DNA of 46,637 nucleotides from Eggerthellaceae bacterium UBA5906 (GTDB lineage: Bacteria > Actinomycetota > Coriobacteriia > Coriobacteriales > Eggerthellaceae): the NCBI GenBank assembly GCA_002431805.1, contig DJEE01000156.1, positions 1 through 46,637 of the forward strand. Direction: 5' to 3'. How positions within the stretch are numbered: position 1 is the first letter of the stretch; every line of letters starts with the position of its first letter. The position numbers and the translations under genes were made by a program. This document shows, in pieces, positions 32,359-40,106 of the stretch. A model generated the notes under the pieces. The model searched no databases. It was given only the letters and a program-made list of their open reading frames with translations, and had not been told where the DNA came from.

Positions 32359-33072
32359 ATGCAGCAACAAACGCCCCAGTTGAAGGCCATCGAGCAAGTT
32401 TCCGAAGGCTGGATCAACAAATACGTGCTTACGTACACCTTGCCCGACGGCACCGATTACCAATATGAGGCAGTGTCGCGCAAGGGCCTTGCCGAGTATC
32501 GCGCCGAGCTTGAACGCTTGCGGGAGCGCAGCAACAAAGCCGTTGCAGCCATTGATGCAGGTGCGCAAGATTTTGGTGCGTCGGCGCTCGAAGAGGCCGA
32601 GGGCGTGGCAAACCTGCGCGAGAAGCGCGTGGCCGACGCCGTGTCCATTGTGCCGGTGACGCGTCGCAACGAGCTGGTGCTCATTCGCGAGTTTCGCTAT
32701 CCGCTGAACAGCTGGGTGATTGGCCTGCCGGCCGGCTTGGTGGAGCCAGGCGAAAGCTACGCCGACGCCGTTGACCGCGAGCTGCGTGAGGAAACCGGCT
32801 ACCGTTTGCGCTCCGATATTCCCAAGCCCGCCGCCATCGAACCGCTTCCGCAGTCGGGGCGTTCGTCTACCGGCATGAGCGACGAAAGCGTGCTTACGGT
32901 GTTTGCCCAGGTAGAACCCGATGAAGCGCAGCACACCGAGCGCGGCGAGTTAATTGAAGTGTTCACGCTGCACCTGCGAGACGTGCAGCGCTTCCTGAAA
33001 CAGAACCAACTGCCCATGGGCACGCGTTTGCAACTGGTGCTGGAAATGTTCGCTCGCTCAACAGACTTTTAA
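32359..33072 (+). CDS. Nudix hydrolase, ADP-ribose pyrophosphatase-like
   Basis: The 237-residue product has the Nudix box GLVEPGESYADAVDRELREETGYRL (near residue 135), with its catalytic Glu residues intact. The surrounding VPVTRRNELVLIREFRYP and VIGLPAGLVEPGE match ADP-ribose/nucleoside-diphosphate-sugar hydrolases of the NudF type, which clear ADP-ribose in the cytosol. The long N-terminal part (1-100) with many charged residues is somewhat larger than usual. The ATG at 32359 follows GAAAGGATG. The stop overlaps that of the convergent NlpC/P60 gene in a shared TTAA. Confidence 0.9.
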   Translation: MQQQTPQLKAIEQVSEGWINKYVLTYTLPDGTDYQYEAVSRKGLAEYRAELERLRERSNKAVAAIDAGAQDFGASALEEAEGVANLREKRVADAVSIVPVTRRNELVLIREFRYPLNSWVIGLPAGLVEPGESYADAVDRELREETGYRLRSDIPKPAAIEPLPQSGRSSTGMSDESVLTVFAQVEPDEAQHTERGELIEVFTLHLRDVQRFLKQNQLPMGTRLQLVLEMFARSTDF

Positions 33073-34199
33073 GCGAAGCGGAGCGCGTGGGTGAAACCGG
33101 CCCAGGAAAGCGGGTCGGTGTCGCGCACGAACGCGCCGAACGTTGGGGCGTGCACGTAGTGCTCGCCGCCTTCGCTGCAGGCAATGGCAACGTGCCCGTT
33201 GTAGCCGTCGCCGTAGCTAACCCACAGCACATCGCCAGGTTGCGCCTGCTCAACGGGCAGCTGCGCCGCGGCGGCGTAATAGAGCGCCTCGGTTTGATGC
33301 GGCAGCGAAATGCCCACCTGCAAGTACGCCCAGCGCACCAGGCCCGAGCAGTCAAACGTTTCGGGCCCTTCTGCGCCCCACACATACGGGCACCCGATGC
33401 GCGACAGCGCGAAGTCGACCACCGAGCCGTTCGCCGGGATGGGCGTAGAAGGGATATTGTACGCGTATTCACGCCTGACCTGCGCAGACGATGCAGCAGC
33501 CGCCTCTGCGCGGTCGCGATCCCGCATGGCTTCAAGCGCCTCTTTCGCCTCGGCGTCAAGCTGCTGCAGAATGGCCTGCATGCTGGTAACCTTGTTCTGC
33601 GCCTCGTTTTTGATGCGCTCCGCCTCCTCGGCGGCGTCCTTCGCGGCTTGCTCCTGCTCTTCAAGCTGCACTTTGTCGCTTGCAACCTGGTCGCGCAGGC
33701 TGTACGTTTCAGCAATCATCTTCTCGTCGTTTTCGTTCAGGGCATCGTACATGTCAAGCCCCGTGGCAAATTCTTTGAACGACGTTGACCCCATAAGCAA
33801 GTCGAGCATGGTGAACTTGCCGGCCTTGTACATGCCCACCGCGCGCTTGGCCAGGCGGTCCTGCAGCGTATCGATTTTCTCGTTCGCTTCATCGATGCGC
33901 TTTTGCGCATCGTCAACGGCGTTTGCCGCGTCCTCGTGCTCGTCAAGCGCCTTGTAATAGTCTTGCGCGGCCTGGGCCAACTCGGTTTGCAACGAGGCCA
34001 CGCGCTGGTACACGGCATCGGCCTGGGCCAACTTTTCCTCAGCGGTGGGGCCTTCGTCAGCCTTCTCTTCCTCGTCGGCGTCTTCGGCCTCTTCGTCATC
34101 CGCCCAGGCAAGCGAGGTGCCGAACGCCGCCTGCGCGCCAAACACGGCAGCAGCGGAAACGAACAAGCGACGATTTATGGAAAGCGCAGAGCGAGACAT
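33069..34199 (-). CDS. Secreted NlpC/P60 peptidoglycan hydrolase with coiled-coil domain
   Basis: The 376-residue product has a signal peptide (INRRLFVSAAAVFGA...LAWA), an acidic Asp/Glu stretch, a long coiled coil (about 55-235) and a C-terminal NlpC/P60 domain (about 255-376). The catalytic Cys is in FDCSGLVRWAY, the His in NGHVAIA and the third polar residue probably in YVHAPT. It should cleave peptide crosslinks outside the cell, with the coiled coil holding it inhibited or recruiting FtsEX-like activators, as in RipA/CwlO-type enzymes; that role is inference. A GAGGAG site precedes the ATG at 34199. Confidence 0.92.
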   Translation of the reverse strand: MSRSALSINRRLFVSAAAVFGAQAAFGTSLAWADDEEAEDADEEEKADEGPTAEEKLAQADAVYQRVASLQTELAQAAQDYYKALDEHEDAANAVDDAQKRIDEANEKIDTLQDRLAKRAVGMYKAGKFTMLDLLMGSTSFKEFATGLDMYDALNENDEKMIAETYSLRDQVASDKVQLEEQEQAAKDAAEEAERIKNEAQNKVTSMQAILQQLDAEAKEALEAMRDRDRAEAAAASSAQVRREYAYNIPSTPIPANGSVVDFALSRIGCPYVWGAEGPETFDCSGLVRWAYLQVGISLPHQTEALYYAAAAQLPVEQAQPGDVLWVSYGDGYNGHVAIACSEGGEHYVHAPTFGAFVRDTDPLSWAGFTHALRFA

Positions 34200-34217
34200 G
34201 CAACTCCTCAAAACGAA

Positions 34218-34237
34218 GCCCGGCGAAGCAGCCGGGC
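34218..34237 (-). promoter_or_regulatory. Hairpin in the 5' leader of the NlpC/P60 gene
   Basis: GCCCGGC (34231-34237, minus strand) pairs with GCCGGGC (34218-34224) around TGCTTC, then TTCGTTTTGAGGAG leads into the ribosome site. It resembles a short terminator and could attenuate the gene or shape its leader. No c-di-AMP riboswitch sequence was seen. Confidence 0.4.
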
Positions 34238-34323
34238 ATGTGTGGTTGATAGCCCAATAGTATCACATGGTTAACAAACTTCCGGGAAACCTGAAGGCAT
34301 CTCCACAGAGGTTGTTGCTTATG

Positions 34324-34366
34324 AGAATAGAACGAGGCCGCGTGCCCTGCAAGGCAAGCGGCCTCG
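34324..34366 (-). terminator. Terminator of the TrpR-like regulator gene
   Basis: CGAGGCCGC (34333-34341) and GCGGCCTCG (34358-34366) form a perfect 9-bp stem, followed on the minus strand by TTCTATTCTC. It is 70 bp past the regulator stop. Confidence 0.65.
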
Positions 34367-34436
34367 TGTTCGCGCGTTTGCAAGCGCTTGTTTGTAGAGG
34401 GGGAATCCACCGCGCGGTGCGCCCACGCGCTCGCGG

Positions 34437-34736
34437 TTACTGCTGTTTGCGCACGTCATCCAAAATGTTCAGTGCGGCATTGTAGCCGCCTGAACCATAG
34501 CTGAGACATTTCGACACGCGCGCAATGGTGGTAGCCGACGCGCCCGTGGCCTTTTCGATGGCCGCATAGGAATTGCCGGCGTCAAGCTGGCGCGCCACGG
34601 CCAGGCGCTGCGAAGTTTCACGGATTTCGCGGATGGTGAACAGGTCTTCAAGCAGCTGGAAGATAGTATCCTTGTCGTCAAGCGTAGACAGCACCGTCAG
34701 AAGATCCTCGACCTCAGGAGTACGCAGCTCGCTCAT
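34437..34736 (-). CDS. YerC/YecD-family TrpR-related DNA-binding protein
   Basis: The 99-residue product matches the YerC/YecD group, relatives of the Trp repressor. Segments are TIFQLLEDLFTIREIRETSQ, RLAVARQLDAGNSYAAIEKA and TGASATTIARVSKCLSYGSGGY, the last being the HTH. Members are small cytosolic dimers of poorly known target; no tryptophan genes are nearby. A GAAAGGTG site precedes the ATG at 34736. It is transcribed alone, with a terminator after it and inverted-repeat copy 2 upstream. Confidence 0.93.
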   Translation of the reverse strand: MSELRTPEVEDLLTVLSTLDDKDTIFQLLEDLFTIREIRETSQRLAVARQLDAGNSYAAIEKATGASATTIARVSKCLSYGSGGYNAALNILDDVRKQQ

Positions 34737-34889
34737 GCAATCACCTTTCCGACGTCTCGCCCGTTCGCTTTGCAAGTTTCATTGTACTCCAACCCAGTAG
34801 TGTGCTAAAGAACTCCGCATGCTCGAAGGACTAAGCTCTCGGCAAACGCGAGCCAACCGCAACCACCGGGGGGCATCTTGCACGAAAGT

Positions 34890-35018
34890 GCGATACGTTT
34901 GGATTTTAACCGGGAACCATACAGTAGCGAGATTTTCATAAAGCGTGTGACCTGGGCTTTTGCAAATGCAAAGTGTCCCGCTACTAGGTAGCGGGACACT
35001 AAAATCCAAACGTATCGC
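34890..35018. repeat. 129-bp inverted-repeat element, copy 2
   Basis: GCGATACGTTTGGATTTTA (34890-34908) is perfectly inverted at 35000-35018. Inside, CATACAGTAG lies near the left arm and a perfect 12-bp hairpin (34973-34984/34988-34999) abuts the right arm. TTTTTATTGGCACC follows. It fills most of the 358-bp gap 34737-35094, after the DUF4353 gene and before the TrpR-like gene; nothing else is visible there. Confidence 0.85.
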
Positions 35019-35094
35019 TTTTTATTGGCACCAGCAAGGTGAAAGTGGCTCAACCGTTAACAGATTCTGAGGGTTTGCGGTCATCGAGCCGGTC

Positions 35095-37254
35095 TCAGCG
35101 ACGCATCACCTGAACGTCACCGCCTTGGCCGGCCGCCATGGGGCTGCCGCCTTGGCCTAAGCCGCCCAAGCCACCGGATGCCGTGCAGCTGGCGGTAATG
35201 GTAACCTCGCTGCCGCCGGTAACGGTGCCGCTTGTTGCGTAGCCGTCGGCATTCGCGCCTGCAACCTCACCGCCGATGACCAGCGTGTACTCACCGCCTT
35301 CGCTGAACGCAGGACTGGACGCCAGCACCATGCCGAACTGCTTCGTGGCCGTGAACGACGCAACCACGCTGCCGCTGCCATCTACCACGGCAACCGTTTG
35401 ACCTGCGCTTCCACTTGCGGTCGTCATGGCGAACGCTTGCGTGCCGCTGGTGAAATTCTGCGCCATACCCGTAGAGCCCACCATAAGCACCGTGCCGCCG
35501 CTGACGGTTGCCGTGAGGTCGTAGTCGAACGCACCGTCGCCGTCGCTGGTGGGGCCGGAAACCAGTAGCACGCCGCCTGTTACCTCAACGCTGCCGTTAC
35601 TGTCGATGCCGTCGCCTACCGCGTCGACAACCAAGTAACCGCCGTTGATTTTGATCAGGCAGTTTTCGTCGCCCTGTGTCATGCCGCCGCCTTGACCTGC
35701 ACCTTCGGCAAACGCGTTGTCAGGAGCACCGCCATTTGCCGCAGCTTCGCTCCCGCTAGGAGGCGTAGGCGCGCTGCCGCCTTGGGCCTGGCCACCTTGC
35801 GCTGCGCCACCGGGCTGCTGGCCGCCAGCTGCGCCGGAAGCCCCTGCAGCTTGCCCTGCACCACCAGCGTTTGCAGCCTGGCCGCCCTGGCCGCCAGGCT
35901 GACCACCCGCCGCACCGTCCGGTGCCGTGGGCGCATCGCCATTGGGCAACGTACTGCTTACCGTATCGGTATCGCCGCTATCGGACAGGTCTGCCGCGCT
36001 TGCGTTCACGCCGTCATCGCTGGCAACAATGTGGGTTTCACCGCCGTTCACGTAGATCTTCTCGGCTTCGTAGCCCTCGTAACAGCTGGTCACGTCCACG
36101 GTACCGTCGTCAACCGTCAGCTTCGTTTCCGCGTGGAACGCGTCATCGCCTGCCTCGACGTTGAGCGTGCCTCCCAGCAGGTGCATCTCCAGGTCGGAGT
36201 GGAACGCGTCGTCGTTTGCCGCCACGTTAAGCGTACCGCCCGCCACGCGCACCAGCGTTTTCGCCTGCACCGCGTCATCGCCCGCCTGGATGTCGAACGT
36301 GCCGCCATCGATGCTCACGAAACCTTTCGTGGGCTTGCTGTCTTTATTGGACTTGATGCCGTCGCCGCCCGCCGCAATGGAGAACACGCCATCGCGGATT
36401 TTCACGCAGTCGCGCCCGCGCAAGCCATCTTCCACGGCACTGATGTTGTACGTTCCCGATACAACAACAAGGTCGTCCTTCGAGCACACCGCATGACGAT
36501 ACGCAGCGGTTACGTTCAACGAGCCCGACCCGTTCAACGTAAGGTCGCAGCGACTGAACAGCGTGGCGTACGGTTCGTCGGAATCGGCTTCAAGCGCATA
36601 TGGCTCGCCGTCGGTCAGCGTGTTTTCCGCGCCATCAGCCAAGGTCACAAAGCACCTGTCGGCGTTTTGCACGTATATGGCGGGACCGTCTTCGTTGTGG
36701 ATTTCGGCATCGGCCAGCACAATTTGCACCTTATCGTCGTCGCCCGCCGCAACCAGCAGCTGGCCGTCGGTCATCTGGCCCGTTACTACATACGTGCCCG
36801 CCGCTGTGATGGTCACAACGCCGTCGCCTGCCGTGGCGCCCGCACCTGACACCGCGGCGCTGCTGCCGGAAAGCGCGATGGTGGTTGCCGTTGACGCATC
36901 GTATGAAGCGTCTAGGTCACGCTTGGAATAGTCCAGGTCAAGCGCGCTTTCGTCGAAATCCGCCGCCACGTCCTCGAACGATGCGTACTCCGTTTGCTCC
37001 GACGTTGCGCTGGCAACCGTCGTGCTAGATGCGGCCGAGTTTTCCGCATCCGCCGACGTTGCCGCGCAGCCCTCAAGCAGCAGCGCCGCACACAATGCCA
37101 GCATCACCACCGCGCCGCCGGCAAAGCGCACCAGCCCGCGCACGTCCGTGCGCTCAGCCGCCTGCACCGACGAATCCAGCAGCACGCCTTCGCCCTGCTG
37201 CACCTCCGCTGCATCCGCAGGCACGTTCGCCGCCTTGTTCGCAAGCCGTTTCAT
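35095..37254 (-). CDS. DUF4353 carbohydrate-binding-domain lipoprotein
   Basis: The product is 719 residues. The first 45 residues are cytoplasmic-like, then a hydrophobic stretch ends in lipobox LLEGC (Cys63), so it is probably a lipoprotein or membrane-anchored. The body repeats short strands of the type VRVAGGTLNVAANDDAFHSD, DDGTVDVTSCYEGYEAEKI and GTFDIQAGDDAVQAK, the right-handed beta-helix-like DUF4353 pattern. A Gly/Gln/Ala low-complexity insert of about 100 residues splits it before a final DUF4353-like part and a Gly-rich C-terminus. The ATG follows the DUF4956 stop with no gap. Genes for this domain commonly accompany VTC and DUF4956; it may bind or organise a surface polymer. Confidence 0.88.
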   Translation of the reverse strand: MKRLANKAANVPADAAEVQQGEGVLLDSSVQAAERTDVRGLVRFAGGAVVMLALCAALLLEGCAATSADAENSAASSTTVASATSEQTEYASFEDVAADFDESALDLDYSKRDLDASYDASTATTIALSGSSAAVSGAGATAGDGVVTITAAGTYVVTGQMTDGQLLVAAGDDDKVQIVLADAEIHNEDGPAIYVQNADRCFVTLADGAENTLTDGEPYALEADSDEPYATLFSRCDLTLNGSGSLNVTAAYRHAVCSKDDLVVVSGTYNISAVEDGLRGRDCVKIRDGVFSIAAGGDGIKSNKDSKPTKGFVSIDGGTFDIQAGDDAVQAKTLVRVAGGTLNVAANDDAFHSDLEMHLLGGTLNVEAGDDAFHAETKLTVDDGTVDVTSCYEGYEAEKIYVNGGETHIVASDDGVNASAADLSDSGDTDTVSSTLPNGDAPTAPDGAAGGQPGGQGGQAANAGGAGQAAGASGAAGGQQPGGAAQGGQAQGGSAPTPPSGSEAAANGGAPDNAFAEGAGQGGGMTQGDENCLIKINGGYLVVDAVGDGIDSNGSVEVTGGVLLVSGPTSDGDGAFDYDLTATVSGGTVLMVGSTGMAQNFTSGTQAFAMTTASGSAGQTVAVVDGSGSVVASFTATKQFGMVLASSPAFSEGGEYTLVIGGEVAGANADGYATSGTVTGGSEVTITASCTASGGLGGLGQGGSPMAAGQGGDVQVMRR

Positions 37255-37950
37255 TTACAGCACCTCCTTGGCAAGCTCGGCGTTGCTCAGGCTTACCTTC
37301 AGGTTGCCGTTCAGACAACGCACCTCGTCCATCAGGCGTTTTTCCGTCCCTGCCTGCGCCAGGCGCACGCGATACTCAAGCTGGTACAAGCTGCCCATGT
37401 TCGTGGTGCGCACTTCGGTGAGCTCGTGCTCGCTGGTGTAGCGGCCAAGCACGCCGTCGAATATGCCGTCGAATTCCAGGTCTTCGGGTACCGTCACGCG
37501 CAGCACTTTTGCAGGCTCTTGCGGGCGACCGAACGGCGACAGCACGTACACCACGTTCACAATGCCCACGATTACGGTGAACAGCACCGCCAGCGCAATG
37601 AAGCCCATGCCCGTGGCCAAACCAATTGCCATGGCCAGAAACACGCTGCCGATGTCTTTCGCGCTGCCCGGAATGCTGCGGAATCGCACCAGGTTGAACA
37701 CGCCCATGACGGCAATGCCCGCGCCTAAGTTGCCGTTGACCAGGGTGATTACCATCTGCACAATCAGCGGCAGCAACGCCAGCGTTACCACAAAGTTCTT
37801 CGAGTAGTTGTGACGGAACATATAAATGGCCGCCACGGCCGCGCCTAACACGATGGACGCAACGCAGCACATAAGGAATTGCACGGTGGATATGCTCGCC
37901 ACCAGCGAGTCGGTTGTTCCGAAAACCGAGGTCAAAGCTGCATCAAGCAC
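37255..37950 (-). CDS. DUF4956 membrane protein
   Basis: The 231-residue product has four hydrophobic helices in the first ~140 residues, with the conserved MGVFNLVRFRSIPGSAKDIG loop and FLAMAIGLATGMGF. A soluble C-terminal domain follows. The start is GTG at 37950, set by AAAGGAG eight bases upstream. It lies between the VTC-domain gene (66 bp) and the DUF4353 gene (0 bp). This trio is widely conserved in bacteria; a role in making or exporting a polyphosphate-like or cell-surface polymer is inferred from the VTC partner only. Confidence 0.92.
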   Translation of the reverse strand: MLDAALTSVFGTTDSLVASISTVQFLMCCVASIVLGAAVAAIYMFRHNYSKNFVVTLALLPLIVQMVITLVNGNLGAGIAVMGVFNLVRFRSIPGSAKDIGSVFLAMAIGLATGMGFIALAVLFTVIVGIVNVVYVLSPFGRPQEPAKVLRVTVPEDLEFDGIFDGVLGRYTSEHELTEVRTTNMGSLYQLEYRVRLAQAGTEKRLMDEVRCLNGNLKVSLSNAELAKEVL

Positions 37951-38016
37951 AGCAAGGCTCCTTTCGGGGTGTCAAAGGGTTGGGTGTTGAGGTGTTAAGA
38001 AAGCCGTAAGCGAAAC

Positions 38017-39048
38017 CTACGACGCTTTGCGGGAAAACAACGCTGCCAGGCTGCGCGGCACATACGAGGCGGTAGACACACGGCGTGCGTCCGTGTCATG
38101 CTGCGGGGCCAGCCGGTCTATGGCCGCCGTTTCCTGCGCAGCGGCACGCCGGGCACCCTGCTCGCGCACCATGCGCCCAACCCGCGCCGCATCCGCCGCC
38201 GGCGAGGCCCCGCGCCATGCGCCATGCGCCGTAGGTGCATCAGCGCAGGCCGCCACGTGTGCTCCGCCGCGCGCAACCGCCGCCGCACGTTCAGCGGCCT
38301 GGTAGGCCGCGCCGTACTTGCTGAACGAAGAGGGGTACGCCTCGCACCCGTTCAGCGCCTCCACCAGCCACGGCGGGAACGAGCCGCTTGTTTTCACTTC
38401 CATGATTACCTCGCCTAAGCCCAATAGCGGATGAAATTGCGTGTCAACGTGACGCCCCGCCGCCATGGCGTCGCGATACGCCACGCCCGAGTCAAACGTG
38501 ATGCGCAGGCCATCGGCACCGCCGCCCGGCAGTGGTGCGAAAGCCGTGCGCTCGCACACGATGTACATGGACGGGCGCAGGTTGCGGTAGCGTCCCACGA
38601 ACGCGTCGATCTCGCGCGCAATCTGAATGCTGCGCAGCGCAAGCGCCTCTTCCTGCTGCGCCTGATCAACAAGCGGATTTGCCACACACGCGTTCTCGTA
38701 AGGCACGCTGCCCACCAGATACGCCATAGCCGCTGCCTGCGAGCAGCCCACGCGGCGCTTGTACACAATGCCGTCGAACTTCTTCTTGAGTTCCACATAC
38801 ACGCGCTCGTTCTGGCGCGCCTGCCCGTACCAGCGCACGCGCAGCTTTTCCTTGTACAGCGGCTTTTCCAAGCTGCGCGCAATCAAGTCGCGGGTGGGCG
38901 TGTCGAAATACAGGCTGGTAATGCGCGAGCGCCCAAACTCGTCTTCGGCCATACGGCCTGCAAGTGCATCGAGCACGTGACGATGTTGCTTCGCGTTTAA
39001 GCGGTATTTGACCTCTTTGCGTTCAAAGGTGTCGGTGAATGAAGCCAT
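38017..39048 (-). CDS. VTC-domain (polyphosphate polymerase-like) protein
   Basis: The 343-residue product has a VTC/CYTH-like tunnel domain over about residues 1-255: FERKEVKYRLNAKQ, SLYFDTPTRDLI, KLRVRWYG, VYVELKKKFDGIVYKRR, RITFDSGV and IMEVKTSGSFPPWL. The alternating basic and acidic strand residues typical of triphosphate-handling enzymes are present. The last ~90 residues are Ala/Arg-rich and unassigned. Eukaryotic Vtc4 makes polyphosphate from ATP; bacterial versions beside DUF4956 are not well characterised. GAAGGA precedes the ATG. It is first in the three-gene operon. Confidence 0.9.
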   Translation of the reverse strand: MASFTDTFERKEVKYRLNAKQHRHVLDALAGRMAEDEFGRSRITSLYFDTPTRDLIARSLEKPLYKEKLRVRWYGQARQNERVYVELKKKFDGIVYKRRVGCSQAAAMAYLVGSVPYENACVANPLVDQAQQEEALALRSIQIAREIDAFVGRYRNLRPSMYIVCERTAFAPLPGGGADGLRITFDSGVAYRDAMAAGRHVDTQFHPLLGLGEVIMEVKTSGSFPPWLVEALNGCEAYPSSFSKYGAAYQAAERAAAVARGGAHVAACADAPTAHGAWRGASPAADAARVGRMVREQGARRAAAQETAAIDRLAPQHDTDARRVSTASYVPRSLAALFSRKAS

Positions 39049-39149
39049 CGTTAATCCTTCCGGCGGGCGCGGCGGCCCAATTCGCGGGGAGCATTTCCGA
39101 GGCTAGATACTACGAAGGCACCCTTAAAGTTGCCTGAAACGGTAAGCGG

Positions 39150-39181
39150 GAAAAAGAAAAGCCTGCCGGGACGGCAGGCTT
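39150..39181 (-). terminator. Terminator of menG
   Basis: AAGCCTGCCG (39159-39168) and CGGCAGGCTT (39172-39181) form a perfect 10-bp stem. On the minus strand TTCTTTTTCCCG follows. It is 11 bp past the stop. Confidence 0.9.
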
Positions 39182-39192
39182 CGCGCAGGTTG

Positions 39193-39936
39193 CTATTCGG
39201 GTTTTTTCGCTACGTGAACTGCGGCTATGCCGCCGGTGTAGTTCTTCCAGGTTACGTCCACAAAGCCGGCGTCCTCCATAAGGCGTGCCAAACCCTGCTG
39301 GTTGGGGAACGCCTTGATGGACTTCGACAGGTACACAAACCCGTCGCGGTCGCCTGTGATCAGGCCGCCCCAAAACGGGATAAGATGCTTCAGGTAGAAG
39401 TTGTACAGCGCGCGCCACACGGCGTTCGGCGGCGTGCTGAACTCCAGGCACACCAGGCTACCGCCGGGCTTGAGCACGCGATACATTTCGGACAGCGCGC
39501 GCGGACGGTCGGGCATGTTGCGAATGCCGTACGCCATGGTGATGGCATCGTAGCTGGCATCGGCGTAGGGGATGTCCTGCGCGTCAACCACTTCAAAATC
39601 AACCGGCACGCCGTCGGCGGCGCCGTCTTTGTAGTGCGCGCGCGCCACGTCAAGCATTTCGTTCACCAAGTCGGTGCACTGGATATGGCGCGGATGCTTG
39701 GCGCGCGCCACGGTGAAGCTAACGTCGCCCGTGCCGCCGGCAATGTCAAGCACATCATCGTTTTCGCTGATGGGGGCCTGTTTCATCATGCCGGCCAGCC
39801 ACATTTTGTACGCACCGAAGCTGGAAATGGCATTAAAGCGCTCGTACTTTTTTGCGATGGTAGAGAAGATGTCCTTCACGCGTTCGGACGAAATCTCGGC
39901 CGGCGCTTCCTTGCCGGTGGCGGTGTCAATGGCCAT
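39193..39936 (-). CDS. menG: Demethylmenaquinone methyltransferase
   Basis: The 247-residue product is a UbiE/MenG SAM-dependent methyltransferase for the last step of menaquinone synthesis. Motifs are VLDIAGGTGDVSF (SAM site), DLVNEMLDVAR, ITMAYGIRNMPDRPRALSEM and VLKPGGSLVCLEFSTP, with LIPFWGGLITGDRDGFVYL near the C-terminus, all diagnostic of the family. The ATG at 39936 follows AAGGAG. Menaquinone would serve the NrfH-like cytochrome in this window. It is 170 bp downstream of tsaB-rimI-tsaD on the same strand; the gap 39937-40106 shows nothing notable. Confidence 0.95.
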   Translation of the reverse strand: MAIDTATGKEAPAEISSERVKDIFSTIAKKYERFNAISSFGAYKMWLAGMMKQAPISENDDVLDIAGGTGDVSFTVARAKHPRHIQCTDLVNEMLDVARAHYKDGAADGVPVDFEVVDAQDIPYADASYDAITMAYGIRNMPDRPRALSEMYRVLKPGGSLVCLEFSTPPNAVWRALYNFYLKHLIPFWGGLITGDRDGFVYLSKSIKAFPNQQGLARLMEDAGFVDVTWKNYTGGIAAVHVAKKPE

Positions 39937-40106
39937 GCGGGCGTGCTCCTTGCGTATCGTGCGGCGCCCGGCGGCAACCAGGCGCACTCATCAAGCTGGC
40001 CCTTGCGGGCCGTTCGTTCAGCGTTTCAGTATAGCCGTTTGCGCAGCTGCAGCACGCGTTTACGCACGAAGCAAACACGCAAGCGGCAAGGCAGCGCAGA
40101 AGGCGG

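Noticed and set aside
34218..34262. c-di-AMP riboswitch before the NlpC/P60 gene
   Set aside because: The leader is too short and lacks the conserved segments of that riboswitch; only a simple hairpin is present.
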